Assembly: GCA_963846915.1 (NCBI GenBank)
Contig: CAWJXV010000002.1
Location: forward strand, 205,347-269,346
Source: PALSA-612 sp963846915
Lineage (GTDB): Bacteria > Actinomycetota > Thermoleophilia > Gaiellales > Gaiellaceae
Direction: 5' to 3'
Length of the DNA: 64,000 bases
Numbering within the stretch: position 1 is the stretch's first letter; each line of letters starts with the position of its first letter. The notes below the pieces were generated by a model, which was not told where the DNA came from, searched no databases, and saw nothing but the letters and a program-made list of their open reading frames with translations. The translations under genes and the position numbers were made by a program. This document shows, piece by piece, positions 10,045 to 18,092 of this stretch.

Positions 10045-10815
10045 TCAGACGACGCGGACGGCCAGTGCCGAGACGATCCCGTCGAGCACCGACGTGTCCG
10101 CCGCGATCTCGTCCAGCCGCTCGTGCGCACGGGCTGCGGCCTCGTCGGCGAGGCGCCGCGCGCCCTCCGGCCCGTCGGAGACATAGAAGCCGTCCTCGTC
10201 GAGGATGTCGTCGACGACCTGGAACAGCAGCCCGAGCTCCTCACCGAACGCGCGCCACGCACCCTGCCGTGTCTCCGGGAGCTCCGCGGCCCAGAGCGCG
10301 AGCGAGACCGAGGCGGCGAACAGGCGGCCCGTCTTCAGCCGGTGCACGGACCGCAGGTCCGCTCCGTCGACCATCGTGTCGAGGTACTGGCCGCCGATCA
10401 TGCCGAGCGTCATCTCGGAGAGCTCGCGCGCGACGTGCGGCGACGGGTACGAGCTCGCGAGCCTGAACGCCTCCGCCAGCAGGCCGTCGCCCGCGAGCAC
10501 GGCCGTCCCCTCGCCGTAGGCCGACCAGACGCTCGGCTTGCCGCGGCGCTCCGCATCGTCGTCGAGCGACGGCAGGTCGTCGTGGACGAGCGAGAAGTTG
10601 TGGACGAGCTCGACGGCGAGCGCCGCCGGCAGCACGTGCTCGACGGGCACGCCGCACGCCTCGCCGGTGGCGAGGCAGATGACCGGCCGGACGCGTTTGC
10701 CGCCCACCTCGAGCGCGTAGCGCATCGACTCGCTCTGCCCGTGCAGGTCCGGCCAGAAATCGAAGCGCTCGATCGCCTCCTCGGTCAGCTCCTTGAGCTC
10801 GTCAGGGGTGTGCAT
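10045..10815 (-). CDS. ispA: short-chain polyprenyl (farnesyl/geranylgeranyl) diphosphate synthase
   Basis: Condenses isopentenyl diphosphate with allylic diphosphates to make C15 or C20 isoprenoid precursors. The first Asp-rich motif is SLVHDDLPSLDDD, the second is FQVVDDILD, and GGKRVRP and LKTGRLF are also conserved. The two-residue insert in the first Asp-rich motif is usual for bacterial IspA-type enzymes. At 256 residues it is somewhat short (usually 280-300), mainly at the N-terminus. The ATG at 10813-10815 overlaps the upstream small gene by 14 bases. Product chain length cannot be decided from the sequence alone. Confidence 0.9.
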   Translation of the reverse strand: MHTPDELKELTEEAIERFDFWPDLHGQSESMRYALEVGGKRVRPVICLATGEACGVPVEHVLPAALAVELVHNFSLVHDDLPSLDDDAERRGKPSVWSAYGEGTAVLAGDGLLAEAFRLASSYPSPHVARELSEMTLGMIGGQYLDTMVDGADLRSVHRLKTGRLFAASVSLALWAAELPETRQGAWRAFGEELGLLFQVVDDILDEDGFYVSDGPEGARRLADEAAARAHERLDEIAADTSVLDGIVSALAVRVV

Positions 10816-11080
10816 CGTGCTCCCGCCGCGCTCGCTCGATCTCGGCGTGCGCCTCCTTCGCGAGCTCGGTGATCTCGGCGAGGACGTCGACGGCCGCGTC
10901 GGGATCCTCCATCTGCTCGAGCTTCGCTCTCGCCGCCTCGATTTGCTCGAGCAGCTCCGAGGCCCGCTCGAGCGGATCGGCGCGTCCCTCACCGGCGTCG
11001 GCTCCCGCCGGGCGAAGCCCGGCTCCGCCGCCGCCTGGCTCCGCTGACGGAACGGTGCTCTCCGGATCCGTATTACTCAT
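10802..11080 (-). CDS. small coiled-coil protein at the xseB position
   Basis: A 92-residue protein whose first 35 residues are Gly/Pro/Ala-rich and whose remainder (from DPLERASELLEQIEAARAKL) is a continuous charged helix likely to form a coiled coil. In the common nusB-xseA-xseB-ispA order this slot is xseB, the small subunit of exodeoxyribonuclease VII, and the helical part has a faintly XseB-like pattern. However, no xseA lies next to it, and the usual XseB core is not clear. It overlaps ispA by 14 bases, so it is co-expressed. Treat it as XseB-like by position only. Confidence 0.6.
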   Translation of the reverse strand: MSNTDPESTVPSAEPGGGGAGLRPAGADAGEGRADPLERASELLEQIEAARAKLEQMEDPDAAVDVLAEITELAKEAHAEIERARREHDAHP

Positions 11081-11140
11081 ACTGCCCCCTCCGGCCCCGC
11101 ACCGTCAGCGGAGCCTGAGGCACACGCGAGGTCTGCGCAC

Positions 11141-11533
11141 TCACGCGGCTTGCTCCTCGGCGACCCGCGCCAGGATCCCGTTCACGAGCCGCGCCGCCTC
11201 GGGGGACGCGTACCGCTTCGCGAGGGCCACTGCTTCTGCGATCGCCACCTCGGGGGGGACCGTATCGCCTTCCAGCTCGGCAATGCCAATCCGCAGGATG
11301 TTGCGCTCCAGCACGCCGAGCCGGTCTGCAGGCCAGCCCTCCGAGACCTCGTCGATTCGCCGGTCGAGCTCCGGCTCGCGCCCGACGACGGCCTCGGCGA
11401 GCTCGCGCGCGAACGGGTCGATCTCCTCCGGCTGCGACTCGATCGGCCGGCCGGTCAGGTCCCACTGGTAGAGGACAAACAGGGCCTCGCGGCGTGCCGC
11501 CCGGCGGCCCGTCTGCTTCGGAGCCGGGGACAT
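11141..11533 (-). CDS. nusB: transcription antitermination factor NusB
   Basis: All-helical RNA-binding protein that, with NusE, joins the rRNA antitermination complex. The sequence GRRAARREALFVLYQWDLTG opens the domain; WPADRLGVLERNILRIGIAEL and VAIAEAVALAKRYASPEAARLVNGIL are the conserved C-terminal helices. At 130 residues it is full length. The start at 11533 is chosen because conserved sequence begins eight residues later; an upstream ATG (11611) lies inside the asp23 gene. It follows asp23 with one-base overlap. Confidence 0.93.
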   Translation of the reverse strand: MSPAPKQTGRRAARREALFVLYQWDLTGRPIESQPEEIDPFARELAEAVVGREPELDRRIDEVSEGWPADRLGVLERNILRIGIAELEGDTVPPEVAIAEAVALAKRYASPEAARLVNGILARVAEEQAA

Positions 11534-11832
11534 CAGAAGATCCGCTCCACGGAGACGTCGACGGCGCCGATCCGCATTTCCAGCATCGAGCCGACCTCTC
11601 TCGTCACGCACTGCTGCACGGCGCGAGCGGCCGCCGGGACGATCGTGCCCCGGCCGACCGCGAGAACGATCTCGATCCGCGCAGCGCCTCCGGCCACCTC
11701 GATGCGTGGATTCCGCCGACTGCGGGGGACGCGGACGCCCTCGACCTGCTCGGCCGCGCGAGCGACGACGTGCTGCAACGTCGATGCAGACACGTCGATC
11801 CGGCCGAGCCCAGTGCGCGCCAGCTCGGTCAT
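11533..11832 (-). CDS. Asp23/Gls24 family envelope stress protein
   Basis: A 99-residue member of the Asp23 (DUF322) family: ISxxVLxxVVxxAAxxVEGV is represented by VSASTLQHVVARAAEQVEGV, followed by IEIVLAVGRGTIVPAAARAVQQ and the ending VDVSVERI. Family members are often membrane-associated through a partner and respond to envelope stress; in gene clusters they commonly lie between accC and nusB, exactly as here. The ATG overlaps the accC stop by four bases (ATGA). It lacks any membrane segment of its own. Confidence 0.88.
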   Translation of the reverse strand: MTELARTGLGRIDVSASTLQHVVARAAEQVEGVRVPRSRRNPRIEVAGGAARIEIVLAVGRGTIVPAAARAVQQCVTREVGSMLEMRIGAVDVSVERIF

Positions 11833-13187
11833 CCGCCGCCGAGAGACGGGAGCAGGGCCGCGTTCTCGTCCACGAAGCTCGTCGAGTAGCGGCCGGACAC
11901 GAACGGCTCGCTGGCGATGATGTCGAGCGCGAGATCGCGTGTCGTCGGTAGGCCGTCCACGTCCAGCTCGGACAGGGCTCGCCGCGCCCGCGCGATCGCC
12001 GCGGCGCGATCGTCGGCCCACACGCAGAGCTTGGCGACGAGCGAGTCGTAGTAGGGCGGCACGACGGTCCCGTCCGAGACGGCCGTGTCCACGCGGACGC
12101 CCGGGCCGAGCGGCGGGCGGAAGCGCTCCACGGTCCCGGGCGAAGGCGCGAAGTCGCGGGCGGGATCCTCGGCGTTGATGCGGAACTCGATCGCGTGGCC
12201 GCGCCTCGTGGCCCGGCCCGTGACCGGGAGCTGCTCTCCGGCGGCGACGCGGAGCTGCGACTGCACGATGTCGACGCCGGTCACGAGCTCGCTGACCGGA
12301 TGCTCGACCTGGAGCCTCGCATTGAGCTCGATGAAGTAGAACCGGCCGTCCGAGCCGAGCAGGAACTCGAACGTCCCCGCGTTCTCGTAGCCGATCGCGT
12401 GGCAGGCGCGCTCGGCCGCAGCCTCCATCTCCTCGCGCGTCTCGGAGGTCAGCGCCGGCGAGGGCGACTCCTCGACGAGCTTCTGGTGGCGCCGCTGGAT
12501 CGAGCATTCGCGCTCGCCGAGCGTCAGCACGCCGCCGTTCCCGTCGGCCAGCACCTGCACCTCGACGTGCCGGGCCGGGACGAGAGCCTTCTCGACGTAG
12601 AGGCTGCCGTCCCCGAACGCGGAGAATGCCTCGGCAGCCGCTGTCTGGAAGGCGCCCTCGAGCCCTGCGGGCTCCTCGACGAGGCGCATGCCCTTGCCGC
12701 CGCCGCCGGCGCTCGGCTTGAGCAGGACCGGATAACCCAGCTCGCCCGCAAACGAGGCGGCCTCGTCCAACGACGTCTCGGCGCTCGTCCCCGGGACGAC
12801 CGGCACGTTCGCCGCCGCGAGCTCCGCCTTCGCGCGCACCTTGTCGCCCATCCGTTCCATCACGTCTGCGCCCGGCCCGACGAACACGAGGTCGGTCTCC
12901 TCGCAGGCGAGGACGAACGCGGGGTTCTCGGCCAGGAACCCGTAGCCGGGATGGACCGCGTCGCAGCCGGTCGTGGTCGCGGCCGCGATGATCGAGGGAA
13001 TGCTCAGGTAGCTCTGGGCCGCGGGCGGCGGGCCGATCCGGACGGCGCGATCGGCGATCCGGACGTGCATCGCGTCCTCGTCGGCAGTCGAGTACACGGC
13101 CACCGCCTCGATTCCGAGCTCGTGGGCGGCGCGGATCACACGAACCGCGATCTCGCCTCGATTGGCGACGAGGACCCGCTCGAACAC
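11829..13187 (-). CDS. accC: biotin carboxylase subunit
   Basis: ATP-dependent carboxylation of the biotin carried on BCCP; first half-reaction of acetyl-CoA carboxylase and relatives. The N-terminus FERVLVANRGEIAVRVIRA is nearly invariant. The Gly-rich ATP-grasp loop SAGGGGKGMRLV is near residue 163; ECSIQRRHQKLVEESPSP and ELNARLQVEHPV contain the catalytic and substrate-binding residues (Arg in LNARLQVEH). At 452 residues it is standard length. It begins 2 bases after the carboxyltransferase-BCCP fusion, so the fusion's biotinyl domain is the likely partner. Confidence 0.95.
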   Translation of the reverse strand: MFERVLVANRGEIAVRVIRAAHELGIEAVAVYSTADEDAMHVRIADRAVRIGPPPAAQSYLSIPSIIAAATTTGCDAVHPGYGFLAENPAFVLACEETDLVFVGPGADVMERMGDKVRAKAELAAANVPVVPGTSAETSLDEAASFAGELGYPVLLKPSAGGGGKGMRLVEEPAGLEGAFQTAAAEAFSAFGDGSLYVEKALVPARHVEVQVLADGNGGVLTLGERECSIQRRHQKLVEESPSPALTSETREEMEAAAERACHAIGYENAGTFEFLLGSDGRFYFIELNARLQVEHPVSELVTGVDIVQSQLRVAAGEQLPVTGRATRRGHAIEFRINAEDPARDFAPSPGTVERFRPPLGPGVRVDTAVSDGTVVPPYYDSLVAKLCVWADDRAAAIARARRALSELDVDGLPTTRDLALDIIASEPFVSGRYSTSFVDENAALLPSLGGG

Positions 13188-13189
13188 GG

Positions 13190-14995
13190 CTAGAACGCCG
13201 GTGGACGGCCGTCGACCGGCTCGAGCTCGAAGAGGAGCTGGCCGTACTCGACCGGCTGGGCGTTCTCGACCAGGATCGACGTCACCTGGCCCTCGACCTC
13301 GGACTTGATCTCGTTCATCAGCTTCATCGCCTCGAGGATGCAGAGCGTCTGCCCCGCGACGACGACGTCACCCTCGTTGACGAACGGCGGCGCGAGCGGA
13401 TCGCGAGCACGGTAGAAGGTGCCGACCATCGGCGCCTCGACGCGGATCATGCTCGACGTCGGAGGTGGGCCGCCGGCGACGGGCAGCTCGTCCGCGACCC
13501 CGTCCGACGAAGGCACGGCCGGCGCAGCCGGACGCTCGTCGCCGCGGCGTACGGTCACCCGCATGCCCCCGTCCTCGATCGTCACCTCGTTGACGCCCGA
13601 CTCCTGGACGATGCGCACGACCTCCCTGATCCGCTCCGCTCGGACGGGCTCGAGGCCCGCGAGGTCGCTGTCGGGCCGCTGCCCGCGGCCGCGGATCGCC
13701 TGCAGGAGCGGCTCGGCCGCCTCGCCGAACAGCGCCAGGAGCAGGAGCTCCTCCTCGCTCGCGGCCAGACCCTCGGCCGACTCACGCACGTCGGCGAGCT
13801 CGACCGCATCTTCGGGCGGCAGCTCGTCTCCGCCCATGAGCATGACGGCGCGCAGCACCGTCTCGTCGATCGCCGCCGGCGGCGAGCCGAAGCGCCCGGT
13901 GAGCAGCCCGCGCAGCTCGTCGACAACGGTCTGATAGCGGCTGGCCGAGAGCACGTTGATCAGCGCCTGCGAAGCGAGGATCTGCCCGATCGGCGCGGCG
14001 AGCGGCGGCCACCCGGCCTCGGCCCGGATCCGGGCCAGCTCCTCGAGCACCTCGTCGATCCGGTCGCCGGCCGCGTTCGCGCGCAGGTGCAGGTCGAGGG
14101 CGGCGACGAGGCCGGCCGGCAGCCGGTGCTGGGCGGCGCGGGTCGCGACGCGCGGCGGGATCTGGGTCACGGGCTCGTCGCCGATGTGCTCGTCGACGAT
14201 GTCCGAGGCGCGCCAGAGGGCGTCGATGTCCACTCCCGTGTCGAGGTCGAACGCGGCGAGGGCGCGGCCGACGGACTCGCCGGACACGCGGTGCAGCGTC
14301 AGCGCCAATGGATAGACAGCGGTCGCGATCAGGTCGGCGCCAGCCCTCGACGCCTCGAGCGCGGCCGCAAGCGCAGTGCCGCCCGAGCCCTGGCAGTAGA
14401 GGCCGACCGGCAGCCCGCTCGCGTCCCGCACGGCCTGGACGAGCTCCGCGGCCTTGCGCGGATGGAGCGACCCCGAGGGATCGTGGATGAGCACGCGCGC
14501 CGCGCCGAGCTCGGGCAGTCGGCTCGCGCGCTCGGCGACGGTCTCGGTCTCCCCCGTGCGGCCCGGGCTGTAGACGAGCCCGGCGTCGAACTCGTGGTCG
14601 GCGGCCGTGATCGCCTCCGCCGCCTCGCGGAGGTTCGAGATGTCGTTCAGCGGATCATGGAGCCGGAAGACGTCGATGCCGCTGTCGGCGGCGCAGGCGA
14701 CGAAGCGGCGGACGAGGTCGACGGCGACGGGCCGCGAGCCGACGAGGAAGCGTCCGCGCACGGCGAGTGCAAGGGGCGTCTCCGTCCGCGCCTTCAGCGC
14801 CCGGATCCGCTCCCACGGGCTCTCGACGCCGCGCTTGACCGCGCTGTCGAAGCACCCACCGCCCGAGACCTCGAGGTACGCGAAGCCGGCCGTGTCGAGG
14901 ATCTCGGCGATGCGGAGCTGCTCCGCGGTCGGCACCGTGCCGGCGAGCGGCTCCTGCCCGAGCAGGCGCAGGGTCGTGTCGACGAGCCTCGGCAT
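13190..14995 (-). CDS. carboxyltransferase-like domain (metal ligands lost) fused to AccB-type biotin carrier
   Basis: 601 residues. Residues 1 to about 440 follow the PycB/OadA carboxyltransferase family (DTTLR at 6-10, LEVSGGGCFD, PWERIRALK, GIDVFRLHDPLNDISNLREA, DTGVDIDALW). The last 130 resemble AccB: the ESGVNEVTIEDGG linker element, then a biotinyl domain with EAMKLMNEI, its Lys being the expected biotin site. The four metal-binding positions of this family are all changed: Asp of TTLRD is Leu11, the carbamylated Lys is His171, and the two His of HTH are Tyr200 and Gln202. The first half is therefore probably not a working pyruvate carboxyltransferase. It lies directly before accC and likely supplies its BCCP. 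Confidence 0.85.
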   Translation of the reverse strand: MPRLVDTTLRLLGQEPLAGTVPTAEQLRIAEILDTAGFAYLEVSGGGCFDSAVKRGVESPWERIRALKARTETPLALAVRGRFLVGSRPVAVDLVRRFVACAADSGIDVFRLHDPLNDISNLREAAEAITAADHEFDAGLVYSPGRTGETETVAERASRLPELGAARVLIHDPSGSLHPRKAAELVQAVRDASGLPVGLYCQGSGGTALAAALEASRAGADLIATAVYPLALTLHRVSGESVGRALAAFDLDTGVDIDALWRASDIVDEHIGDEPVTQIPPRVATRAAQHRLPAGLVAALDLHLRANAAGDRIDEVLEELARIRAEAGWPPLAAPIGQILASQALINVLSASRYQTVVDELRGLLTGRFGSPPAAIDETVLRAVMLMGGDELPPEDAVELADVRESAEGLAASEEELLLLALFGEAAEPLLQAIRGRGQRPDSDLAGLEPVRAERIREVVRIVQESGVNEVTIEDGGMRVTVRRGDERPAAPAVPSSDGVADELPVAGGPPPTSSMIRVEAPMVGTFYRARDPLAPPFVNEGDVVVAGQTLCILEAMKLMNEIKSEVEGQVTSILVENAQPVEYGQLLFELEPVDGRPPAF

Positions 14996-15018
14996 GCGGG
15001 TTTGAGCCTACCGCTGAT

Positions 15019-15047
15019 CACGGGGGAAACGGCCGGTTTCCCCCGTG
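15019..15047 (-). terminator. strong inverted repeat between ThyA-like gene and the BCCP fusion
   Basis: CACGGGGGAAAC and GTTTCCCCCGTG pair perfectly (12 bp) around a 5-base loop, just downstream of the ThyA-like gene and before the fusion gene. It has no T run, so termination is an inference; it may instead be a REP-type palindrome. Confidence 0.5.
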
Positions 15048-15147
15048 GGCCCCTTCCCTGCGTGGTCGACGCTCGAGCCGCTCGGGCTCCGCCGCGGCAA
15101 AGCCACGGCTCCGCGGAGACGCGGATCGCATGACCGTTGCTGGAAGC

Positions 15148-15804
15148 TCATGCGCCGGCGCTGCCGGCGAGGCGGCCCATAAGCTCCAACTCCGGCCCGT
15201 ACACGTGCGCCGACTTGGTGTGGACGACGAGGCTGCCTAGCGGCATGCCCAGCTCCGCGGCGACGTGCTCCTGCAGACGGGCGAGCTCGACGAGGTTCCC
15301 GTACGCCTTCTTGCCGAAGTCGAGGCTGTGCGCGTAGACGACGAGCTCGAGCCGACCGGCGGGAAGCCAGAAGTCGAGCATGCTGATGCAAGGGACGTAG
15401 GCCGTGTCGGTCAGCGGCTGGAAGGTCGTCACCGTTGCCGAGCGGCACTCGGGGTCGGTGCGCAGCCGGTCGACGACCCACGCGATCTGGTCGCGGCCCG
15501 CGCGGGCGTAGTCGAACAGCCGCACGGCGTAGCTGTCTGCGTCGCCGAGCTCGGGCACCTTGCCGTGCGCGAAGAAGTTGTCGTGCATCCAGGCGAGCCA
15601 GTCGGGATCGCCGAGCTCGGCGACGATCGGGTCGTCGGAGGCGGGCTCCTCGACGACGAGCGTCACGAGTGCGAGCTCCCGCGTCGGCTGCTCGTCGTAG
15701 ACGGCCGCCTCGCCCTCCTCGAGCACGGCGCGCGAGACCGCGAGCCAGCCTTCGCCCGGCGTCGTCGACGAGATCACGCGAACGGCTCCGGTCGAGATCC
15801 GCAC
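15148..15804 (-). CDS. thymidylate synthase family (ThyA-like) protein, short form
   Basis: A 218-residue protein. The C-terminal half follows ThyA: AYVPCISMLDFWL holds the Cys at the catalytic position, SLDFGKKAYGN matches the Asp/Asn substrate-binding segment, and KSAHVYGPELE corresponds to the DTHLYSNH region with His and Tyr. The Arg that binds the dUMP phosphate in the segment QRS is replaced by His (YAHSLD). It is close in length to archaeal-type ThyA rather than the 264-residue bacterial enzyme. It might be a true thymidylate synthase, or a nucleotide hydroxymethylase or other relative. It lies alone on the minus strand at the edge of the accessory region. Confidence 0.65.
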   Translation of the reverse strand: MRISTGAVRVISSTTPGEGWLAVSRAVLEEGEAAVYDEQPTRELALVTLVVEEPASDDPIVAELGDPDWLAWMHDNFFAHGKVPELGDADSYAVRLFDYARAGRDQIAWVVDRLRTDPECRSATVTTFQPLTDTAYVPCISMLDFWLPAGRLELVVYAHSLDFGKKAYGNLVELARLQEHVAAELGMPLGSLVVHTKSAHVYGPELELMGRLAGSAGA

Positions 15805-15920
15805 GGCCGCATGGTGCCAGCCGCCGGCGCGTGCAGGCCGATTCTTATCGGGCTCTCAGCCCTTCCTCATGTCGTGGTGCGATCATGCAAGCGTCCGGAA
15901 CCCCCGAGAAAGGAGACGGC

Positions 15921-16163
15921 TTGCTGAAGTCCAAGCGGATGCTCCTCACGGTGTCGGCCGCGGCCGCGATTGCGGTCGCGGGGACCTGGGGCGCGGTCGC
16001 GATGGCGGCCTCGTCACCGAGTACCACGACGCCCAAGAGCCAGACGGCACCGAAGAGCCAGACAGCGCCGAGCAGCCACTCGGGGCATCAGGGCAACTGC
16101 CCGAACATGGGCTCCTCGTCGGGTACGTCGTCGAACACGATGTATTCGCCGCCCGCCGTCTGA
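15921..16163 (+). CDS. small secreted, repeat-containing protein
   Basis: 80 residues starting at TTG 15921, chosen because a strong ribosome site GAAAGGAGA lies at 15908-15916, about five bases before it; an ATG at 15939 is too far from that site. Residues 4-30 (KRMLLTVSAAAAIAVAGTWG and following AVAMAA) form a signal peptide with an AMA-A type cleavage site. The mature part is Ser/Thr/Pro-rich, with a tandem PKSQTA PKSQTA repeat and a single Cys. No family recognised; a secreted or cell-surface peptide. It is divergent from the ThyA-like gene. Confidence 0.6.
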   Translation: MLKSKRMLLTVSAAAAIAVAGTWGAVAMAASSPSTTTPKSQTAPKSQTAPSSHSGHQGNCPNMGSSSGTSSNTMYSPPAV

Positions 16164-16212
16164 CCTCTGTCCGAGCCCCGTCGCCCGGGCCACAGCCGGG
16201 CGCCGGGGCTCG

Positions 16213-17238
16213 TCACTTCCTCGAGATCTCGTAGACGACGCCTGAGCCCCAGTCGCCGACGAGCACGCTTCCGCTCTTCGTGACGGCGACCGGAAGCGGG
16301 TTCTGGAAGCCGGTGAGGAACGGCGCGACCGCTCCGGACGGCAGCGCGACCCGCACGACCTTCGAGCGCTGCCACTCGGTGACGATCGCAGCCCGCCCGA
16401 CCGTCGGCCCGAGTTGCCCCGTGACGACCGCCACGCCGCCGGCCGCCGCGTGCGGGTCGAGGACGGCGAGCGGCTTCGGCACGCCGTTGCACGCGTGCCC
16501 TCCCTGGCCGTAGCACGCCGGGAAGCCCCAGTCCTGCCCGTGGCGAACCACGGCGAGCCAGTCGCCAGGCGTCTTCGCGCCGAGGTCGTCGCGCTGGTTC
16601 ATCGTCACGAGCAGCCGGGAGGTGCCGGGCACGAACCCGAGCCCGAACGGCGCGCGGATCCGGGTCGCGTATGTCTCCAGGGCGCTCCCGTCCTGGCGGA
16701 AGGAGACGATCGCGCCCGAGAACCTCGTCGGCGGCGTGCAGTGGTCGCAGGACGCCGAGACGCCCATCAGGATCCGCCCGCCCGGCGCGAGGACGATGTT
16801 GTTGTTCTCGCCGCTCCCCGGCGGGCCGCGCAGCACGAGGCGGCGCTCCGCGAACCGCGTGCCCTCGAGACCACGGAAGGCCTCGACCCGCCCCAGCGAG
16901 GCGACGTAGAGCGTGGTGTCGAGCCAGAGGAGCCCGAGCGGCCCACGGACGTTCGAGATCACTTTCACCGGCCGCGCGCCGCGGCGCGCGACGAGGTAGA
17001 CGCCGTCGGCGTCGTGCGACTCGCTGCCCGACGTCGCGACCCAGAGGCGGCCCTGCGCGTCGAACGCGAACGAGGAGGCGAGCCTGAGCCCGCGGGCGTA
17101 GACGGTCGCCCTGAGGGCGTCCGGGCCACGCAGTCCCGCCCCGATGTCGACGAGCCCACTCCTGGGACGGGACGATCCGCCCGAGCCGCAGCCGGCGACC
17201 ACGCCGACGAGGACGAGCGCGAGCAGTCGAGCACGCAC
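16213..17238 (-). CDS. lipoprotein, glucose/sorbosone dehydrogenase-like beta-propeller
   Basis: Roughly 341 residues starting at GTG 17238, giving a signal peptide with lipobox VVAGC, so the mature protein is likely lipid-anchored outside the membrane. Repeated propeller-like segments are visible (FAFDAQGRLWVATSGS, GPLGLLWLDTTLYVAS, LAPGGRILMGVSASCDHC, GLGFVPGTSRLLVTMNQRDDLG, VAVTKSGSVLVGDWGSGVVYEI), matching PQQ-type sugar/sorbosone dehydrogenases. The ENNNI and QDWGFPACYGQG segments are also typical. An oxidoreductase role is inferred; cofactor and substrate are unknown. A GTG at 17244 is an alternative start. Confidence 0.72.
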   Translation of the reverse strand: MRARLLALVLVGVVAGCGSGGSSRPRSGLVDIGAGLRGPDALRATVYARGLRLASSFAFDAQGRLWVATSGSESHDADGVYLVARRGARPVKVISNVRGPLGLLWLDTTLYVASLGRVEAFRGLEGTRFAERRLVLRGPPGSGENNNIVLAPGGRILMGVSASCDHCTPPTRFSGAIVSFRQDGSALETYATRIRAPFGLGFVPGTSRLLVTMNQRDDLGAKTPGDWLAVVRHGQDWGFPACYGQGGHACNGVPKPLAVLDPHAAAGGVAVVTGQLGPTVGRAAIVTEWQRSKVVRVALPSGAVAPFLTGFQNPLPVAVTKSGSVLVGDWGSGVVYEISRK

Positions 17239-17296
17239 CGCCACATGATTGTCGGACCGGCGTCGGCGAGGCGCGGCGATCGGGCCGCGTCGGCCT

Positions 17297-18070
17297 CTAA
17301 GCACCCGAGGCGGAGCCGCGAGCCGCCCACGCCCTGGCAACCACGGTGAAGGGCGGCTCGGGAAGGCGCGCGCGGCACGCGTCCCTGAGGGCGTCCCGCT
17401 GCTCCTGGTCGAGGCCGTGGACGTGGGCGCCGGCCGGACCGACTCCGAGTGTGAACGGCTCCCACCACTCGTCGAACGACGCGTGCTCGACCCGCGACTC
17501 GAGCACCGCCTCCTCGACGTCGCGGAGGCCGGCCGCCGCGAACAACTCTGCGAGATGGCCTTCGCGGGCGCCGGCCAGCGCAGACTCGTCGTGCACGCCC
17601 GGATCGAGGCTCCGCGCCGCGTCCCAGAACAGGCTCAGCGGCCCTCCGGATCCCGCGTGGTCCCAAACGCAGGCGGCAACGGCGCCGCCCGGCCGCGCGA
17701 CCCGGGCCATCTCGCCGAGGCCCAGCACCGGGTCGGCCATGAAGTGGACGACGAGCTGCGCCAGGGCGGCGTCGAACGTCGCCGCGTCGAACGGCAGCTC
17801 CTCGGCCGGGGCACGGCGGACGTCGACGCCCGGATATCGGTCGCGAGCTGCCGCGACGAACGCCTCGGACGGGTCGACCGCCGAGACGGAGCCCGCCCCG
17901 ACCCGTGCGACGAGCTCGCCTGTCAGCGCGCCCGGGCCACAGCCGACATCGAGCACCCGGTACCCCTGCCGAACCCCGGCGAGGTCGGCGAGCTGCGCGC
18001 TCAGCCCGCTCGAGTACCGGCCCATGAACCGGTCGTACGAATCGGCTGCGACCTCGAAGCTCACCGGCAT
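17297..18070 (-). CDS. class I SAM-dependent methyltransferase
   Basis: A 257-residue methyltransferase. Motif I is VLDVGCGPGALTGELV near residue 40, followed by VSAVDPSEAF (motif II acidic end), APAEELPFDAATFDAAL and the MARVARPGGAVAACVWD segment. The N-terminus (YDRFMGRYSSGLSAQLADLAG) is of the UbiE/Methyltransf_11 kind. Substrate unknown. It is on the minus strand with its own start 22 bases from the end of the ATP-binding gene upstream, so the two may be co-transcribed. Confidence 0.85.
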   Translation of the reverse strand: MPVSFEVAADSYDRFMGRYSSGLSAQLADLAGVRQGYRVLDVGCGPGALTGELVARVGAGSVSAVDPSEAFVAAARDRYPGVDVRRAPAEELPFDAATFDAALAQLVVHFMADPVLGLGEMARVARPGGAVAACVWDHAGSGGPLSLFWDAARSLDPGVHDESALAGAREGHLAELFAAAGLRDVEEAVLESRVEHASFDEWWEPFTLGVGPAGAHVHGLDQEQRDALRDACRARLPEPPFTVVARAWAARGSASGA

Positions 18071-18092
18071 AGTGTCGCGGCTCCGGTGATGC

